Part shown: positions 24,822 through 33,782 of the stretch, piece by piece
How the letters are laid out: every line of letters starts with the position of its first letter
Position numbering within the stretch: position 1 is the stretch's first letter
NCBI GenBank assembly: GCA_016194865.1
Contig: JACQAT010000004.1
Span: forward strand, 1 to 38,771
From: Chloroflexota bacterium
Lineage (GTDB): Bacteria > Chloroflexota > Limnocylindria > P2-11E
DNA length: 38,771 nt
Reading direction: 5' to 3'
Made by a program: the position numbers and the translations under genes
Notes under the pieces: generated by a model
Database searches by the model: none
What the model was told of the DNA's origin: nothing
Seen by the model: only the letters and a program-made list of their open reading frames with translations

Positions 24822-27800
24822 GAGCGCGGTCGCGGCGCGTCCGGCGCCCGCGCGCCTCGGCGGGCTGCTCGCCCTCACCGATGGCAGCCCGGCGTACCGC
24901 GAGCTGCTCGAGCGCGCCGAGCGCGGCGGCCAGCTCGCGATCGGTGGCGCGAGCCCGGGCGCGCGCGCGTTCGGGTGGTCGGCGCTCGTCGCGAACGCCG
25001 GGCGCACCGTCGTCGTGGTCGCGCCCAGCGAGGACCGCGCGCGCCGCTGGCGCGCCGAGCTCGCGGGTTGGCTCGGGGAGGAGCGCGTGCTCGCGTTCCC
25101 CGAGCGCGAGACGATGCCGTACGAGATCGGCCGCGCCTCCGCGACGGCGGTGCATCAGCGGCTGTTGACGCTGTGGAGGCTGCGCGATGGTCCGAGCGCC
25201 GCCGTCGTCACGTCTCTCCGAGCGATCCTGCAATTCACGATCCCACCTCAGGTGCTCGCCGATCGCTCGCGGGTGCTGAGGCGCGGCGACCGCGTCGACT
25301 GGAGCGCGATGGCGGGCTGGCTCATCGAGCTCGGGTACGAGCCGGTCGCCGAGGTGAGCGCGCCCGGCACGTTCTCGCGCCGCGGCGGCATCGTGGACGT
25401 CTATCCCGCGTCCGCGGACAGCCCGGCGCGCCTTGAGCTCTTCGGCGACGAGGTCGACACGCTCCGCGCGTTCGACCCGGTCACGCAGCGCAGCCAGGGC
25501 GAGCTCGCGGAGCTCATCGTCCTTCCGGCGCGCGAGCACGACCTGACCCATGCGCCCGAGCTCGCGGAGCGTCTCGCGACCGCGGGCTGGGAGTCGCTCG
25601 CCGAGCATCCCGAGCTCGCGGACTACGCGAAGGTGGTCGAGCCGCTGCGCGAGCTGAGCGATCCACCCGGCTCCGACATCTTCGCGTCGCTCCTCGGCGC
25701 GACCGCGTCGCTCCTCGATCATCTCCCGGACTCCGCGTCGACGGTGGTCCTCGAGGACTCCGTCGAGCTCGCGCTCGCGTGGGACGCGCACGAGGCGCAG
25801 GCGGACGAGCGGCGCGAAGAGCTCCGCGCGCAGGGCCTGCCCGCCGCGGTGCTCCCGCCGCCGTACGTGCCGCGGACACGGATCGAGCAGGGGAGCGCGC
25901 GGCACGGGGTCGTCCGCGTCGAGCCCGGACCGGGCGCGCTGAAGCTGGGCTGGGGGAGCGCTCCGAGCTACGCGGGCCGCCTCGACGCGTTCCTGCGCGA
26001 GGTCGCGGGCGCCGGACGTGGAACGCGTGTCGTGGCGACGCCGCAGGCGGCGCGCCTCGCGGAGCTGCTCGCGGAGCGCGGGATCAGCGCGACCGCGCGC
26101 GAGTCCATCGAAGAGGCGCCGGCCGCGGGCTCGCTCGTGCTGCTGCACGTCCCGCTCGCGGAGGGCTTCGGCATCCCCGAGCTCGAGCTGCGCGTCTTCA
26201 CCGACGCGGAGGTGTTCGGCTTCCGCAAGCCGCGCCACCCGGAGCGGCAGCGCAAGCGCCGCGCGATGGGCTCGTTCCTCCAGGATCTGAAGCCGGGCGA
26301 TCACGTCGTCCACGAGGACTCCGGGATCGCGCGCTTCGAGGGCTTCGAGCACAAGGAGGTCGGCGGGGTCGTCCGCGAGTCGCTCGTGCTGACGTTCGCG
26401 GACGGGACGCGGTGGCTGCCGACCGAGCGCATCGACAAGATCACGCGCTACGTGGGCGGCAACGCGCCCGCGCTCTCGGTCATGGGCGGCGCCGACTGGC
26501 TCAAGACGAAGCGCAAGGCGAAGAGGGCGGCCGAGGACATCGCGCGCGAGCTGCTCCGCCTCTACGCCGCGCGCGAGACGGCACCCGGTCACGCGTTCGG
26601 CAAGGACACGCCGTGGCAGATCGAGCTCGAGAACGCCTTCCCGTTCACCGAGACGCCCGATCAGCTCACCGCGATCGACGAGGTCAAGCGCGACATGGAG
26701 GCGCCGCGACCGATGGACCGCCTCATCGTCGGCGACGTCGGCTACGGCAAGACCGAGGTCGCCTTGCGCGCGGCGTTCAAGGCGGTCATGGACGGCAAGC
26801 AGGTCGCCGTGCTCGTGCCGACGACGGTCCTCGCGCAGCAGCACTGGGAGACGTTCTCGGAGCGCCTCGCGACGTTCCCCGTCAGGGTCGGGATGCTCTC
26901 GCGCTTCCGCTCGCCGAGCGAGCAGAAGGAGCTGGCCGCCGCCATCACGACCGGCGAGATCGACATCGCGATCGGCACGCACCGGCTGCTGCAGAAGGAC
27001 GTGGCCTTCCGCGACCTCGGGCTCGTCGTGATCGACGAGGAGCACCGCTTCGGGGTCAAGCACAAGGAGCGGCTGAAGGCGATGCGCACCGAGGTCGACG
27101 TCCTGTCGCTCACGGCCACGCCGATCCCGCGGACGCTGCACATGGCGCTGTCCGGGGTGCGCGACATCAGCGTCATCGAGACGCCGCCGGAGGACCGTCA
27201 GCCGATCGAAACGCGCGTGATCGAGCGCTCGGACGACGTCCTGCGCGAGGCGATCCTCCGCGAGCTCGAGCGCGGCGGGCAGGTCTACTACGTGCACAAC
27301 CGCGTCATCGGCATCGAGCAGGAGACCGCGCGCCTGCGCGAGCTCGTCCCGAAGGCGCGCTTCGTCGTCGGTCACGGGCAGATGCACGAGCGCGCGCTGG
27401 AGCGCGTGATGGTCGAGTTCGCGGACGGAGAGCACGACGTGCTCGTGTGCACGACGATCATCGAGTCCGGCCTCGACATCCCGAACGTGAACACCATCGT
27501 CGTCAACCACGCGGGCCAGCTCGGCCTCGCGCAGCTCTACCAGCTGCGCGGCCGGGTCGGACGGAGCGCGGAGAAGGCCTACGCGTATCTCCTCTATCGC
27601 AAGGAGGAGAGCCTGAGCGAGCAGGCGCGGATGCGGCTGCAGGCCATCTTCGACGCCAGCGAGCTCGGGGCGGGCTTCAAGATCGCGATGCACGACCTCG
27701 AGATCCGCGGCGCGGGGAACATCCTCGGCGCCGAGCAGCACGGGAACGTCGCGGCCGTCGGCTTCGAGCTCTACGCGCAGCTGCTCGAGGAGGCGGTCAA

Positions 27801-28263
27801 CGAGCAGCGCGGCCTGCGGCCCCAGCGGAGCGCGACGGCGGAGACGACCGTCGACCTCGCGCTATCGACCGCGATCCCCGACGACTACGTGCCGAGCCGC
27901 GCGCGCAAGCTCGAGACGTACCGTCGCATCGCCGAGCTGCGCGAGCTCGACGAGCTCCGCGCGCTGCGCGACGAGCTGCGCGACCGCTACGGCCCGCCGC
28001 CCGAGCCGATGCGCAACCTCCTCGACGCCGTCGAGGTGAAGCTCCGCGGCGCGCGCGCCGGCGCGACCGAGGTGCGCGCGCGCGGCCCGGAGCTGCGCGT
28101 CGTGCTCTCGCGGGACATCACGCAGACCGAGCGCGCCGCCCTGCTCCGCGCGTTCCCGAAGCTGCAGCACGGGCAGCGGCAGCTGCGGCTCTCCGTGCTC
28201 GACCTGCGCGGGTCCGACTGGCGCGACGCGCTGACGCGTCTCTTGGATGGCTTGGCCGCGTGA
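24814..28263 (+). CDS. mfd: Transcription-repair coupling factor
   Basis: A 1149-residue Mfd of standard length. Order: UvrB-homology modules (about 1-340), CarD-like RNA-polymerase-interaction domain (about 490-560, DHVVHEDSGIARFEG), SF2 translocase with GDVGYGKTE (Walker A, about 635-643), DEEHRFGV and TATPIPRTLHMAL, helicase C with QLRGRVGRSAEKAYAYLLY, and a C-terminal TRCF domain. It displaces RNA polymerase stalled at DNA damage and recruits UvrA. ATG at 24814 lies within the 3' end of pth (8-base overlap); the longer frame from 24784 is less likely. Confidence 0.97.
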   Translation: MAESAVAARPAPARLGGLLALTDGSPAYRELLERAERGGQLAIGGASPGARAFGWSALVANAGRTVVVVAPSEDRARRWRAELAGWLGEERVLAFPERETMPYEIGRASATAVHQRLLTLWRLRDGPSAAVVTSLRAILQFTIPPQVLADRSRVLRRGDRVDWSAMAGWLIELGYEPVAEVSAPGTFSRRGGIVDVYPASADSPARLELFGDEVDTLRAFDPVTQRSQGELAELIVLPAREHDLTHAPELAERLATAGWESLAEHPELADYAKVVEPLRELSDPPGSDIFASLLGATASLLDHLPDSASTVVLEDSVELALAWDAHEAQADERREELRAQGLPAAVLPPPYVPRTRIEQGSARHGVVRVEPGPGALKLGWGSAPSYAGRLDAFLREVAGAGRGTRVVATPQAARLAELLAERGISATARESIEEAPAAGSLVLLHVPLAEGFGIPELELRVFTDAEVFGFRKPRHPERQRKRRAMGSFLQDLKPGDHVVHEDSGIARFEGFEHKEVGGVVRESLVLTFADGTRWLPTERIDKITRYVGGNAPALSVMGGADWLKTKRKAKRAAEDIARELLRLYAARETAPGHAFGKDTPWQIELENAFPFTETPDQLTAIDEVKRDMEAPRPMDRLIVGDVGYGKTEVALRAAFKAVMDGKQVAVLVPTTVLAQQHWETFSERLATFPVRVGMLSRFRSPSEQKELAAAITTGEIDIAIGTHRLLQKDVAFRDLGLVVIDEEHRFGVKHKERLKAMRTEVDVLSLTATPIPRTLHMALSGVRDISVIETPPEDRQPIETRVIERSDDVLREAILRELERGGQVYYVHNRVIGIEQETARLRELVPKARFVVGHGQMHERALERVMVEFADGEHDVLVCTTIIESGLDIPNVNTIVVNHAGQLGLAQLYQLRGRVGRSAEKAYAYLLYRKEESLSEQARMRLQAIFDASELGAGFKIAMHDLEIRGAGNILGAEQHGNVAAVGFELYAQLLEEAVNEQRGLRPQRSATAETTVDLALSTAIPDDYVPSRARKLETYRRIAELRELDELRALRDELRDRYGPPPEPMRNLLDAVEVKLRGARAGATEVRARGPELRVVLSRDITQTERAALLRAFPKLQHGQRQLRLSVLDLRGSDWRDALTRLLDGLAA

Positions 28264-28288
28264 GCCTGCCGGAACGCACAGGGGCGGC

Positions 28289-28906
28289 ATGAGGATCGGG
28301 ATCGACCTCGACGACGTCATCGCGGTGTGCGCGGTGCCGTACCTCCGCAAGTTCGCGGAGCGCTTCCGCGTCGATCTCCCCGACGAGGACATCGGCTGGC
28401 AGCTGCTCGACGAGATGGACGACCGCGTCAGCGCGGAGCAGCGCGACCGCTTTCGCATGGATCTGTACAACGGCCCGTTCTTCGGCGAGCTCGACGTCTA
28501 CGAGGACGCGCCAGAGGCGCTCGAGCGCATGGTCGGCGCCGGCCACGAGCTGTACTTCATCACCGCCCGCGCCGAGCGCCGTCGTGTCGTCACCGAGACC
28601 TGGCTGCGCGAGAAGGGCCTCATCGAGCACGCCAAGGCGGTGCACCTCAAGCCGCAGGGCGACTTCGTCCCGACGACCCGCGGCAAATACGACGCGACCG
28701 GCTCGGCCGTCTACAAGGTGCGCCTGGCCGCGGAGCTCTCGCTCGACGCGTTCTGCGAGGACGACGAGCTGATCTCGCGGTCGCTCGCCGAGAGCGGCGT
28801 GCGCGTGTGGCTGTTCGACCAGCCATGGAATCGCGAGGTCGCGCACCCATTGATCGAACGCGTGACGGGCTGGAGCGACGTGATCGCCGCGTTGGGCATC
28901 GCGTGA
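28289..28906 (+). CDS. HAD-superfamily phosphatase, 5' nucleotidase C-like
   Basis: A 205-residue HAD phosphatase. The catalytic motif is IDLDDV at residues 4-9 (Asp6 nucleophile, Asp8 acid). Motif II is the Thr in YFITAR, and motif III/IV the acidic pair in FCEDDELISRSL. The short length and motif style match the NT5C/deoxyribonucleotidase-like branch. ATG at 28289 follows the mfd stop by 25 bases with GGGG nearby; the downstream histidine phosphatase gene overlaps by four bases. A role in nucleotide salvage would fit with apt close by. Confidence 0.82.
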   Translation: MRIGIDLDDVIAVCAVPYLRKFAERFRVDLPDEDIGWQLLDEMDDRVSAEQRDRFRMDLYNGPFFGELDVYEDAPEALERMVGAGHELYFITARAERRRVVTETWLREKGLIEHAKAVHLKPQGDFVPTTRGKYDATGSAVYKVRLAAELSLDAFCEDDELISRSLAESGVRVWLFDQPWNREVAHPLIERVTGWSDVIAALGIA

Positions 28907-29496
28907 GCGGCGAGACTCACCTCTACCTCGTTCGGCATGGCGAGAGCGAGGCGAACGCGGCCCGCGTGTTCACGGGCCAGACCGACAGCCCGCTCACGGA
29001 GCGCGGTCGCGAACAGGCGAGGACGGTCGCGCGTGTGCTCGCCCCGATCCATTTCGACCGTATCGCCTCCAGCGACCTTTCGCGCACGCGTGATACCGCC
29101 GAGGTCATCGCGAGCGGTCGCGGCATCCCCGTCGAGACGTATGCGGGGCTACGCGAGATCGACCTCGGCCGTATGGCCGGCCGCGGCTGGGACGAGGCAC
29201 GCGGGCTCCCGAACTACGACAGCGACGGCTTCGTGCAGTGGCCCGGTGGTGAGTCGCTGGAGCAGGTCCTGACGCGCGCGCTCAGCGTGATCGACACGCT
29301 CGTACACGAGAGCAGCGGGAAGACGATCTGCGTCGTCGGGCACGGCGGCGTCACGCGCATCCTGGTGAGCAACTTCTTCGGCGTCCTGCCGAAGCTGATC
29401 AGGACGACCGCGCAGAACACGAACGTCACAGTGGCCGTGCATGACGGCGCGGGCTACCGGGTGGAGTCGCTCTTCGACGACGCGCACCTGCCCTGA
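28903..29496 (+). CDS. Histidine phosphatase (phosphoglycerate-mutase family)
   Basis: A 197-residue protein. The RHG motif LVRHGESEAN is near the N-terminus (His12) and the second catalytic His is in VVGHGGVTRIL. SSDLSRTRDTAEVI and REIDLGRMAG are the conserved substrate-loop segments. Members include cobalamin phosphatase CobC, broad-specificity phosphatases and PhoE-like enzymes; no specific substrate is evident. It begins with GTG overlapping the HAD stop (GTGA), so the two phosphatases are coupled. Confidence 0.9.
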   Translation: MSGETHLYLVRHGESEANAARVFTGQTDSPLTERGREQARTVARVLAPIHFDRIASSDLSRTRDTAEVIASGRGIPVETYAGLREIDLGRMAGRGWDEARGLPNYDSDGFVQWPGGESLEQVLTRALSVIDTLVHESSGKTICVVGHGGVTRILVSNFFGVLPKLIRTTAQNTNVTVAVHDGAGYRVESLFDDAHLP

Positions 29497-29520
29497 CCGC
29501 AGGACGCCGGATACATTCAC

Positions 29521-29526
29521 TAGACT
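29521..29526 (+). promoter_or_regulatory. -10 box of apt
   Basis: TAGACT lies seven bases before the GTG of apt at 29534, with no ribosome binding site between: another probable leaderless promoter. Confidence 0.5.
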
Positions 29527-29533
29527 GCCGCTC

Positions 29534-30052
29534 GTGACCGACGAGCTCGGCTCTCGCATCCGCGACATCCCCGACTTCCCGAAGCCGGGCATCCTCTTCA
29601 AGGACATCACCACGCTCCTCAAAGATGGGCCGCTGTTCAGGCGCTCCATCGATGGACTCCTCGCGAAGATCGGTCCCCGGAAGATCGACGTGGTCGTCGG
29701 GATGGAATCGCGTGGCTTCATCTTCGGCGCCCCGGTGGCCTACGCGCTCGGCGCCGGCTTCGTCCCGGTCCGCAAGCTCGGGAAGCTGCCGGCCGACGTC
29801 GTCAGCGTCGAGTACGACCTGGAGTACGGCTCCGCGACGCTCGAGATGCACCGCGACGCGTTCGCGCCCGGCGCGCGCGCGCTGGTCGTGGACGACCTGC
29901 TGGCGACGGGTGGCACGGTCGCGGGGACCATCGAGCTGGTGAAGCAGCTCAAGGGCGAGATCGTGGCGCTCGCGTTCCTCATCGAGCTCAGGGCGCTCAA
30001 GGGGCGCGACCGGCTTTCTGGCTACGAGATCATCACGGAGATCCAGTTCTAG
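29534..30052 (+). CDS. apt: Adenine phosphoribosyltransferase
   Basis: A 172-residue type I phosphoribosyltransferase of normal Apt length. Motifs: IPDFPKPGILFKDIT at the N-terminus, VVVGMESRGFIFG, VRKLGKLP, and the PRPP-binding loop LVVDDLLATGGT. It converts adenine plus PRPP to AMP. GTG at 29534 gives the family's usual start; the longer frame from 29441 overlaps the previous gene. The 3' end meets the decayed lipoprotein remnant on the other strand (30033-30333), with no terminator between. Confidence 0.95.
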   Translation: MTDELGSRIRDIPDFPKPGILFKDITTLLKDGPLFRRSIDGLLAKIGPRKIDVVVGMESRGFIFGAPVAYALGAGFVPVRKLGKLPADVVSVEYDLEYGSATLEMHRDAFAPGARALVVDDLLATGGTVAGTIELVKQLKGEIVALAFLIELRALKGRDRLSGYEIITEIQF

Positions 30053-30333
30053 CTGCCGTGCCGCGCCCCAGCTCGCGGTCATAGAACGTGAAGACATCGT
30101 CGATCGACGACTGCACGCCGTAGACGTGGCCGTAGAACGCAGCTTGGGGTCCCGTGATGTTCATGAAGCCCTCGGCTCCGACCTGGCGAATGAGTGTGAC
30201 GCCCTGCGGCGCGAGGCTCGCAGCCGGCTCGGCCCGGAGCGCCGCGAGCGGCAGGTAGGGTTATCTGACTGACCGGGCTTCGCCGAGGCGCAGCTCGTCG
30301 CGAGGCAGGCGACGACGACGATGACGTCGAACG
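30033..30333 (-). pseudogene. Decayed second copy of the lipoprotein gene (B')
   Basis: A remnant of the lipoprotein gene at 30980-31471. A lipoprotein signal (VVVACLATSCASA) is readable at about 30333-30260 in one frame; a frameshift near 30255 is needed to reach the homologous part at 30250-30064 in another. That part reads LAALRAEPAASL and, later, AAFYGHVYGVQSSIDDV, matching LAALQRESAASL and RAFDAHVFGVQSSDVDV of the intact copy. Similarity stops at FYDREL (near 30072), and the frame then runs to a stop inside apt. The C-terminal half of the gene is absent. Confidence 0.75.
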
Positions 30334-30336
30334 CAA

Positions 30337-30980
30337 CTAGCGACGGGCGGTGAACCAGAGCTCCAGGACTCTCCCTGCAGGACGAAATACGCGTCGTCCA
30401 TGGATGTAACGCTCGTGCCGTCCGGGCGCAACTGCGTGACCGCGTAGGTCGCGACAACGAAGCTGATCCCGGCGGGATTCGTCTGGACCTCGCCGACTGA
30501 GAGCCGTTGCAGCTGCGTCGTCGTCCCGATGGTCGCGCGTTGGGCGTCGGCCCGGGCGACGAACACGTCGGCGCTCATCGTGTTGGTGATGTCCGTGGTC
30601 GCGATCGCGTAGAGGCCGCGCCAGTCGTTCGCGCTCAGGGCGGTCTCAAACGCCGCGAGCACGGCGGTGGTCGCGCCTTTGCCGACGGCGGACTGGACCA
30701 GGTGGATGATCGGCGCCGGCGGTCAAGGTCGCCTGGGCGGTGTGGCGCGCCGGGTCGAGCTGCGCTTGGAGGCGCACCGCGGCCGCCGTCCGCGTGACAG
30801 CATTGCCGGTGGACACGATCAGGTCGGCCTCGCCGCTGTACTGGGCGACGGTGCTCGTCGGGCTACTCGCCTTCAGCTGCGCACCGTCTGGAGGTCTCGA
30901 CTCGGAAGACGCGGCGTCGCCGCCGCGGAGCCCATGACCGCGAGCAGACGGAGGATGACGAACGAACCCTGGCGATGCAT
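30337..30980 (-). pseudogene. Decayed second copy of the secreted NTF2-like protein gene (A')
   Basis: The gene begins at ATG 30980, sharing a base with the stop of the lipoprotein gene, and has a signal-like stretch FVILRLLAVMGSAAA. After that at least three frame changes are needed to follow the homology to the intact gene at 31473-32261: AVRLQAQLDPARHTAQATLT (matching TIRLQAQIDPSHHTAEGTLT), then a shift near 30717 to IIHLVQSAVGKG and VLAAFETALSANDW, then a one-base shift near 30362 to LWFTARR and a stop at 30337. About 40 residues after the signal are missing. The longest surviving frame (30261-30662) is only a piece. Confidence 0.8.
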
Positions 30981-31471
30981 CAGCGCGGAATCCGCTCCGG
31001 ACAGCCCAAGCTCGGGTCGCGGCCTCTGATGCGTGCATCGAAGACGGTGCGGAACGTCTGGCCTTTGTAGAACTCGGAGCGGAACGCGCGTGGTTGGTCC
31101 TGAATCCCGATACGGAAGACCATCGCCCCCTTGCACCAGCCCCACGCCGCGAGCTCGACGCTGCTGATCGACGTCGCCAAGAAATCGTATTGCCAGCCGA
31201 GCCGAGTGATCTCCCGATCATAGAAGGCGTGGACGTCGACGTCGCTCGACTGGACGCCGAAGACGTGCGCGTCGAAGGCACGCTGGGGGCCTTCGAGGGT
31301 CGAGAGCTTGTCGCTGTAGAAGTGCCCGAGGTCCACGGTGTCGGGCATCCGCAACGACGCGGCGGATTCGCGCTGCAGGGCGGCGAGGTCGGGGTCGCCG
31401 GACGCGCACGCGGACGCGACGATCGCGAGCGCGAGAGCCACGCGTCGCAGCGGTGACTTCACCACGCTCAC
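30980..31471 (-). CDS. Putative lipoprotein (B), function unknown
   Basis: A 163-residue protein with an N-terminal signal (VALALAIVASAC) followed by Cys22 as probable lipidation site; the lipobox is not fully canonical. The mature part has DLGHFYSDKL, FDAHVFGVQSSDVDVHAFYDREI and a Trp/Cys segment AAWGWCKGAMVFRIGI. No known family recognised. It begins with GTG two bases after the stop of the secreted protein gene and has a decayed paralogue at 30033-30333. It probably sits on the outer face of the membrane and works with the neighbouring ABC-type genes. Confidence 0.65.
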   Translation of the reverse strand: MSVVKSPLRRVALALAIVASACASGDPDLAALQRESAASLRMPDTVDLGHFYSDKLSTLEGPQRAFDAHVFGVQSSDVDVHAFYDREITRLGWQYDFLATSISSVELAAWGWCKGAMVFRIGIQDQPRAFRSEFYKGQTFRTVFDARIRGRDPSLGCPERIPR

Positions 31472-31472
31472 G

Positions 31473-32261
31473 CTAGCGCGTCGTCGTGTACCAGAGCTTC
31501 CATCCGTCGGGCTGCAGGACGAAGTGGGCGTCGAAGGTTTGGCTGGTCACCGTGCCCGCTGGCGCGGTCACGGTCGTGGCGTAGGTCGCGATGGCAGAGG
31601 TGAGCCCGGAACTGTCGGTCTGCGGATCGGACAGGGTCACTCGCTGGAGCGAGGTGATCCGACCGAGACGGGACTCTTGCTCGCGCCAGCTTTGCGAGAA
31701 CTGGGCGACGCTGCTCGCGCCGCGAACATCCGAGTTCATGAGCGGGTAAATCGCCGAAGTGTCGTCCGCAGCCATAGCCGCCTCGAATGTCTTGAGTGCT
31801 TGCAAGAGATCTCCCTTGCCCGCTGCGGGCGCGACCAAGTGGAAGCGAGCGCTGCCGTCGGTCAGGGTGCCCTCCGCCGTGTGGTGTGACGGGTCGATCT
31901 GGGCCTGCAGCCGGATCGTGGCTGGCGTCGGCGTGCGTACGGTCCCGGTCACCGCTCCGGCACCGTCGGTGATCGGCCGCAAGGTCGCCGGACCGCTGTA
32001 GTCGACGACGACGCTCGTCGGCGTGAGCGCGCGCATCGTCGCACCCACGCTCCCGACGTAGACGCCGAGCGAGGGAACCCGGAAGGCGAAGTGCCCAGAA
32101 TCGCCGGCAGCCGGGTCCGTCTGTATCGTCAGGGTCAAACCACTCCGCTCATCAACGAAGGTGAGCGTGCGGTCGGGCGTTGTCGCCTGGGCCACGGCGA
32201 TCGCCGCCAGGGACACGACGATCGTGGCGAGCAAGACGATCCGGAGAGAGCGGCGCGTCAC
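31473..32261 (-). CDS. Secreted protein with C-terminal NTF2-like domain (A)
   Basis: A 262-residue exported protein. A signal peptide covers about residues 1-25 (IVLLATIVVSLAAIAVAQA). Residues 30-150 form a beta-rich region; residues about 155-262 resemble an NTF2/SnoaL-like fold, starting LLQALKTFEAAMAADD and ending DGWKLWYTTTR. No catalytic residues are evident. The GTG start overlaps the last stop of the broken permease frame (GTGA), indicating it was once translationally coupled to the permease. It forms a pair with the lipoprotein gene, and the pair is tandemly duplicated. Confidence 0.7.
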   Translation of the reverse strand: MTRRSLRIVLLATIVVSLAAIAVAQATTPDRTLTFVDERSGLTLTIQTDPAAGDSGHFAFRVPSLGVYVGSVGATMRALTPTSVVVDYSGPATLRPITDGAGAVTGTVRTPTPATIRLQAQIDPSHHTAEGTLTDGSARFHLVAPAAGKGDLLQALKTFEAAMAADDTSAIYPLMNSDVRGASSVAQFSQSWREQESRLGRITSLQRVTLSDPQTDSSGLTSAIATYATTVTAPAGTVTSQTFDAHFVLQPDGWKLWYTTTR

Positions 32262-33012
32262 CGGCAGGTCACCCGGGTCATGTTTCCGAACCCGATCCGG
32301 AGCGGATCAGGGGTCGCGGTATCTAGTGCCGTGAACGCGTCGAAGAGCGCATCGTCGAGGCGCTTCACCATCGGGCTAGGGCCCGGCACGGTGACGCAGA
32401 TCTCGTGCATCCGCGACAGGTTCATGTGCATCGCCGGATCTCGTCGGCGGCCACCCCGACGACGCGCAGCGCCATCGTGCGTCGTTCCGACCGCGTGTCG
32501 CCGCGATGGAGCTCCATCTGCAACGCAAGCCCGAGCGCCGCATCCGGTGCGAGGCCAAGGCTTCGCGCCCCGGCAGGCGTGAGCACGACTCCATCGTTTT
32601 CCGACGAGGTCGGCGCCCGTCCCGCAGCAAGGGCATACGGTGCGCGACCACCTGGGGTCAGGCCGATGATCGTGCCGCTCACTTGACGAGCGGAGACGGT
32701 GATCGAAGCTGGCACAACGATCGCGGGCAGCGCCTCACGGACGTGCGGAGTCGTGCGGATGTCCCGCACGGCGCTCTCATCGAGCGCCCGCGGGCTGACC
32801 CCGGCAGCCGGTGCCGCCGGCAGCACCTGGACGATCGTGAGGAACGGCGTCGACGATCGCTTGAGCACGTCCAACTGGATGCCCCGGCTCAGGGCGAAGA
32901 GCGCGACGAGCGTCGTCGTCGCGAGCGTCACGCCGAGCGCGGTGAGGGCGCTGCGGAGCGGACGCCGCCGCACATCGCGTAGCGCCGAGTCGAGCAGCGC
33001 CGAGCTCCTCAT
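32258..33012 (-). pseudogene. MacB/FtsX-like permease, frameshifted and lacking its C-terminal domain
   Basis: The intact 5' frame (33012-32422, 196 codons) has the MacB N-terminus: a transmembrane helix (about 20-45, LRSALTALGVTLATTTLVALFAL) and part of the periplasmic core, ending VVGVAADEI then a stop. From about 32447 a second frame continues the pattern (EICVTVPGPSPMVKRLDDAL) to a stop at 32258 that overlaps the start of gene A. The three C-terminal membrane helices of FtsX-type permeases are absent. So a frameshift plus a deletion appear to have disabled it. The start overlaps the ATPase stop by four bases. Confidence 0.65.
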
Positions 33013-33704
33013 GCCGACACCGTGTCGAGTCGACCCGAACGGAGGGCGACGACCCGGTCCGACCGGCGGGCGATCTCGAGATCGTGGGTCGCGATCATCA
33101 GGGTGAGCTGACGTTCGCCGCGCAGCTCATCGAACAACGCAAGGAGCGTGCGCGCCGATTCGGCGTCGAGGTTGCCGGTCGGCTCGTCGGCAAGGAGCAA
33201 GCGCGGTTCGTTGACGAGCGCGCGGGCCGTGGCGACACGCTGCTGCTCGCCCGCCGACAAATGCGATGGCCGATGCGTTCGGCGTCCCCCGAGGCCGACC
33301 CGGGCCAGGAGCGCGTCGGCGCGTGCCAGCGCCTCTCCCCTCAAGGATCCGGCGAGCAGCGCGGGCAGGGCGACGTTCTCGAGCGCGGTGAGATGCGGCA
33401 GCAGCCGGAATGACTGGAACACGAAGCCAACGGTCCGCTGGCGCACGCCGGCAAGGTCGCGGGAGCGCAGCCGCGAAAGATCCCGGCCGTCGAGATGAAC
33501 CGTTCCCGAGGTGGGACGATCCAGCGCACCGATCAGCCCGAGCAGCGTCGACTTGCCGGATCCGGACGGACCGACGACCGCGACGGACTCACCCGCACGG
33601 ACCTCCAGCGACAGGTCGCGAAGCGCGTCGATCCAACTGTCGCCGCTGCGGTACCGCCGGGCGAGGGCGCGGGTCTCGACGAGAGGAGCGTGCACCGACG
33701 GCAT
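33009..33704 (-). CDS. LolD/MacB-type ABC ATPase
   Basis: A 231-residue ATPase. Walker A is [10 protein letters not shown]-loop [16 protein letters not shown], signature [14 protein letters not shown], Walker [13 protein letters not shown] and switch ATHDLEIA. This is the type that drives LolCDE/MacB lipoprotein or macrolide exporters. ATG at 33704 is preferred over a TTG at 33752 because the extra residues are Arg/Ala-rich and unlike the family. The gene is intact although its partner permease at 32258-33012 is not. Confidence 0.93.
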   Translation of the reverse strand: MPSVHAPLVETRALARRYRSGDSWIDALRDLSLEVRAGESVAVVGPSGSGKSTLLGLIGALDRPTSGTVHLDGRDLSRLRSRDLAGVRQRTVGFVFQSFRLLPHLTALENVALPALLAGSLRGEALARADALLARVGLGGRRTHRPSHLSAGEQQRVATARALVNEPRLLLADEPTGNLDAESARTLLALFDELRGERQLTLMIATHDLEIARRSDRVVALRSGRLDTVSA

Positions 33705-33782
33705 CGTAGCCAACAGACCGTCGCGTCCGGCCGCAGCGCGCGATCGAGGCAAGGGTTCATTTCAACAGCGGCGCGCAGGACC

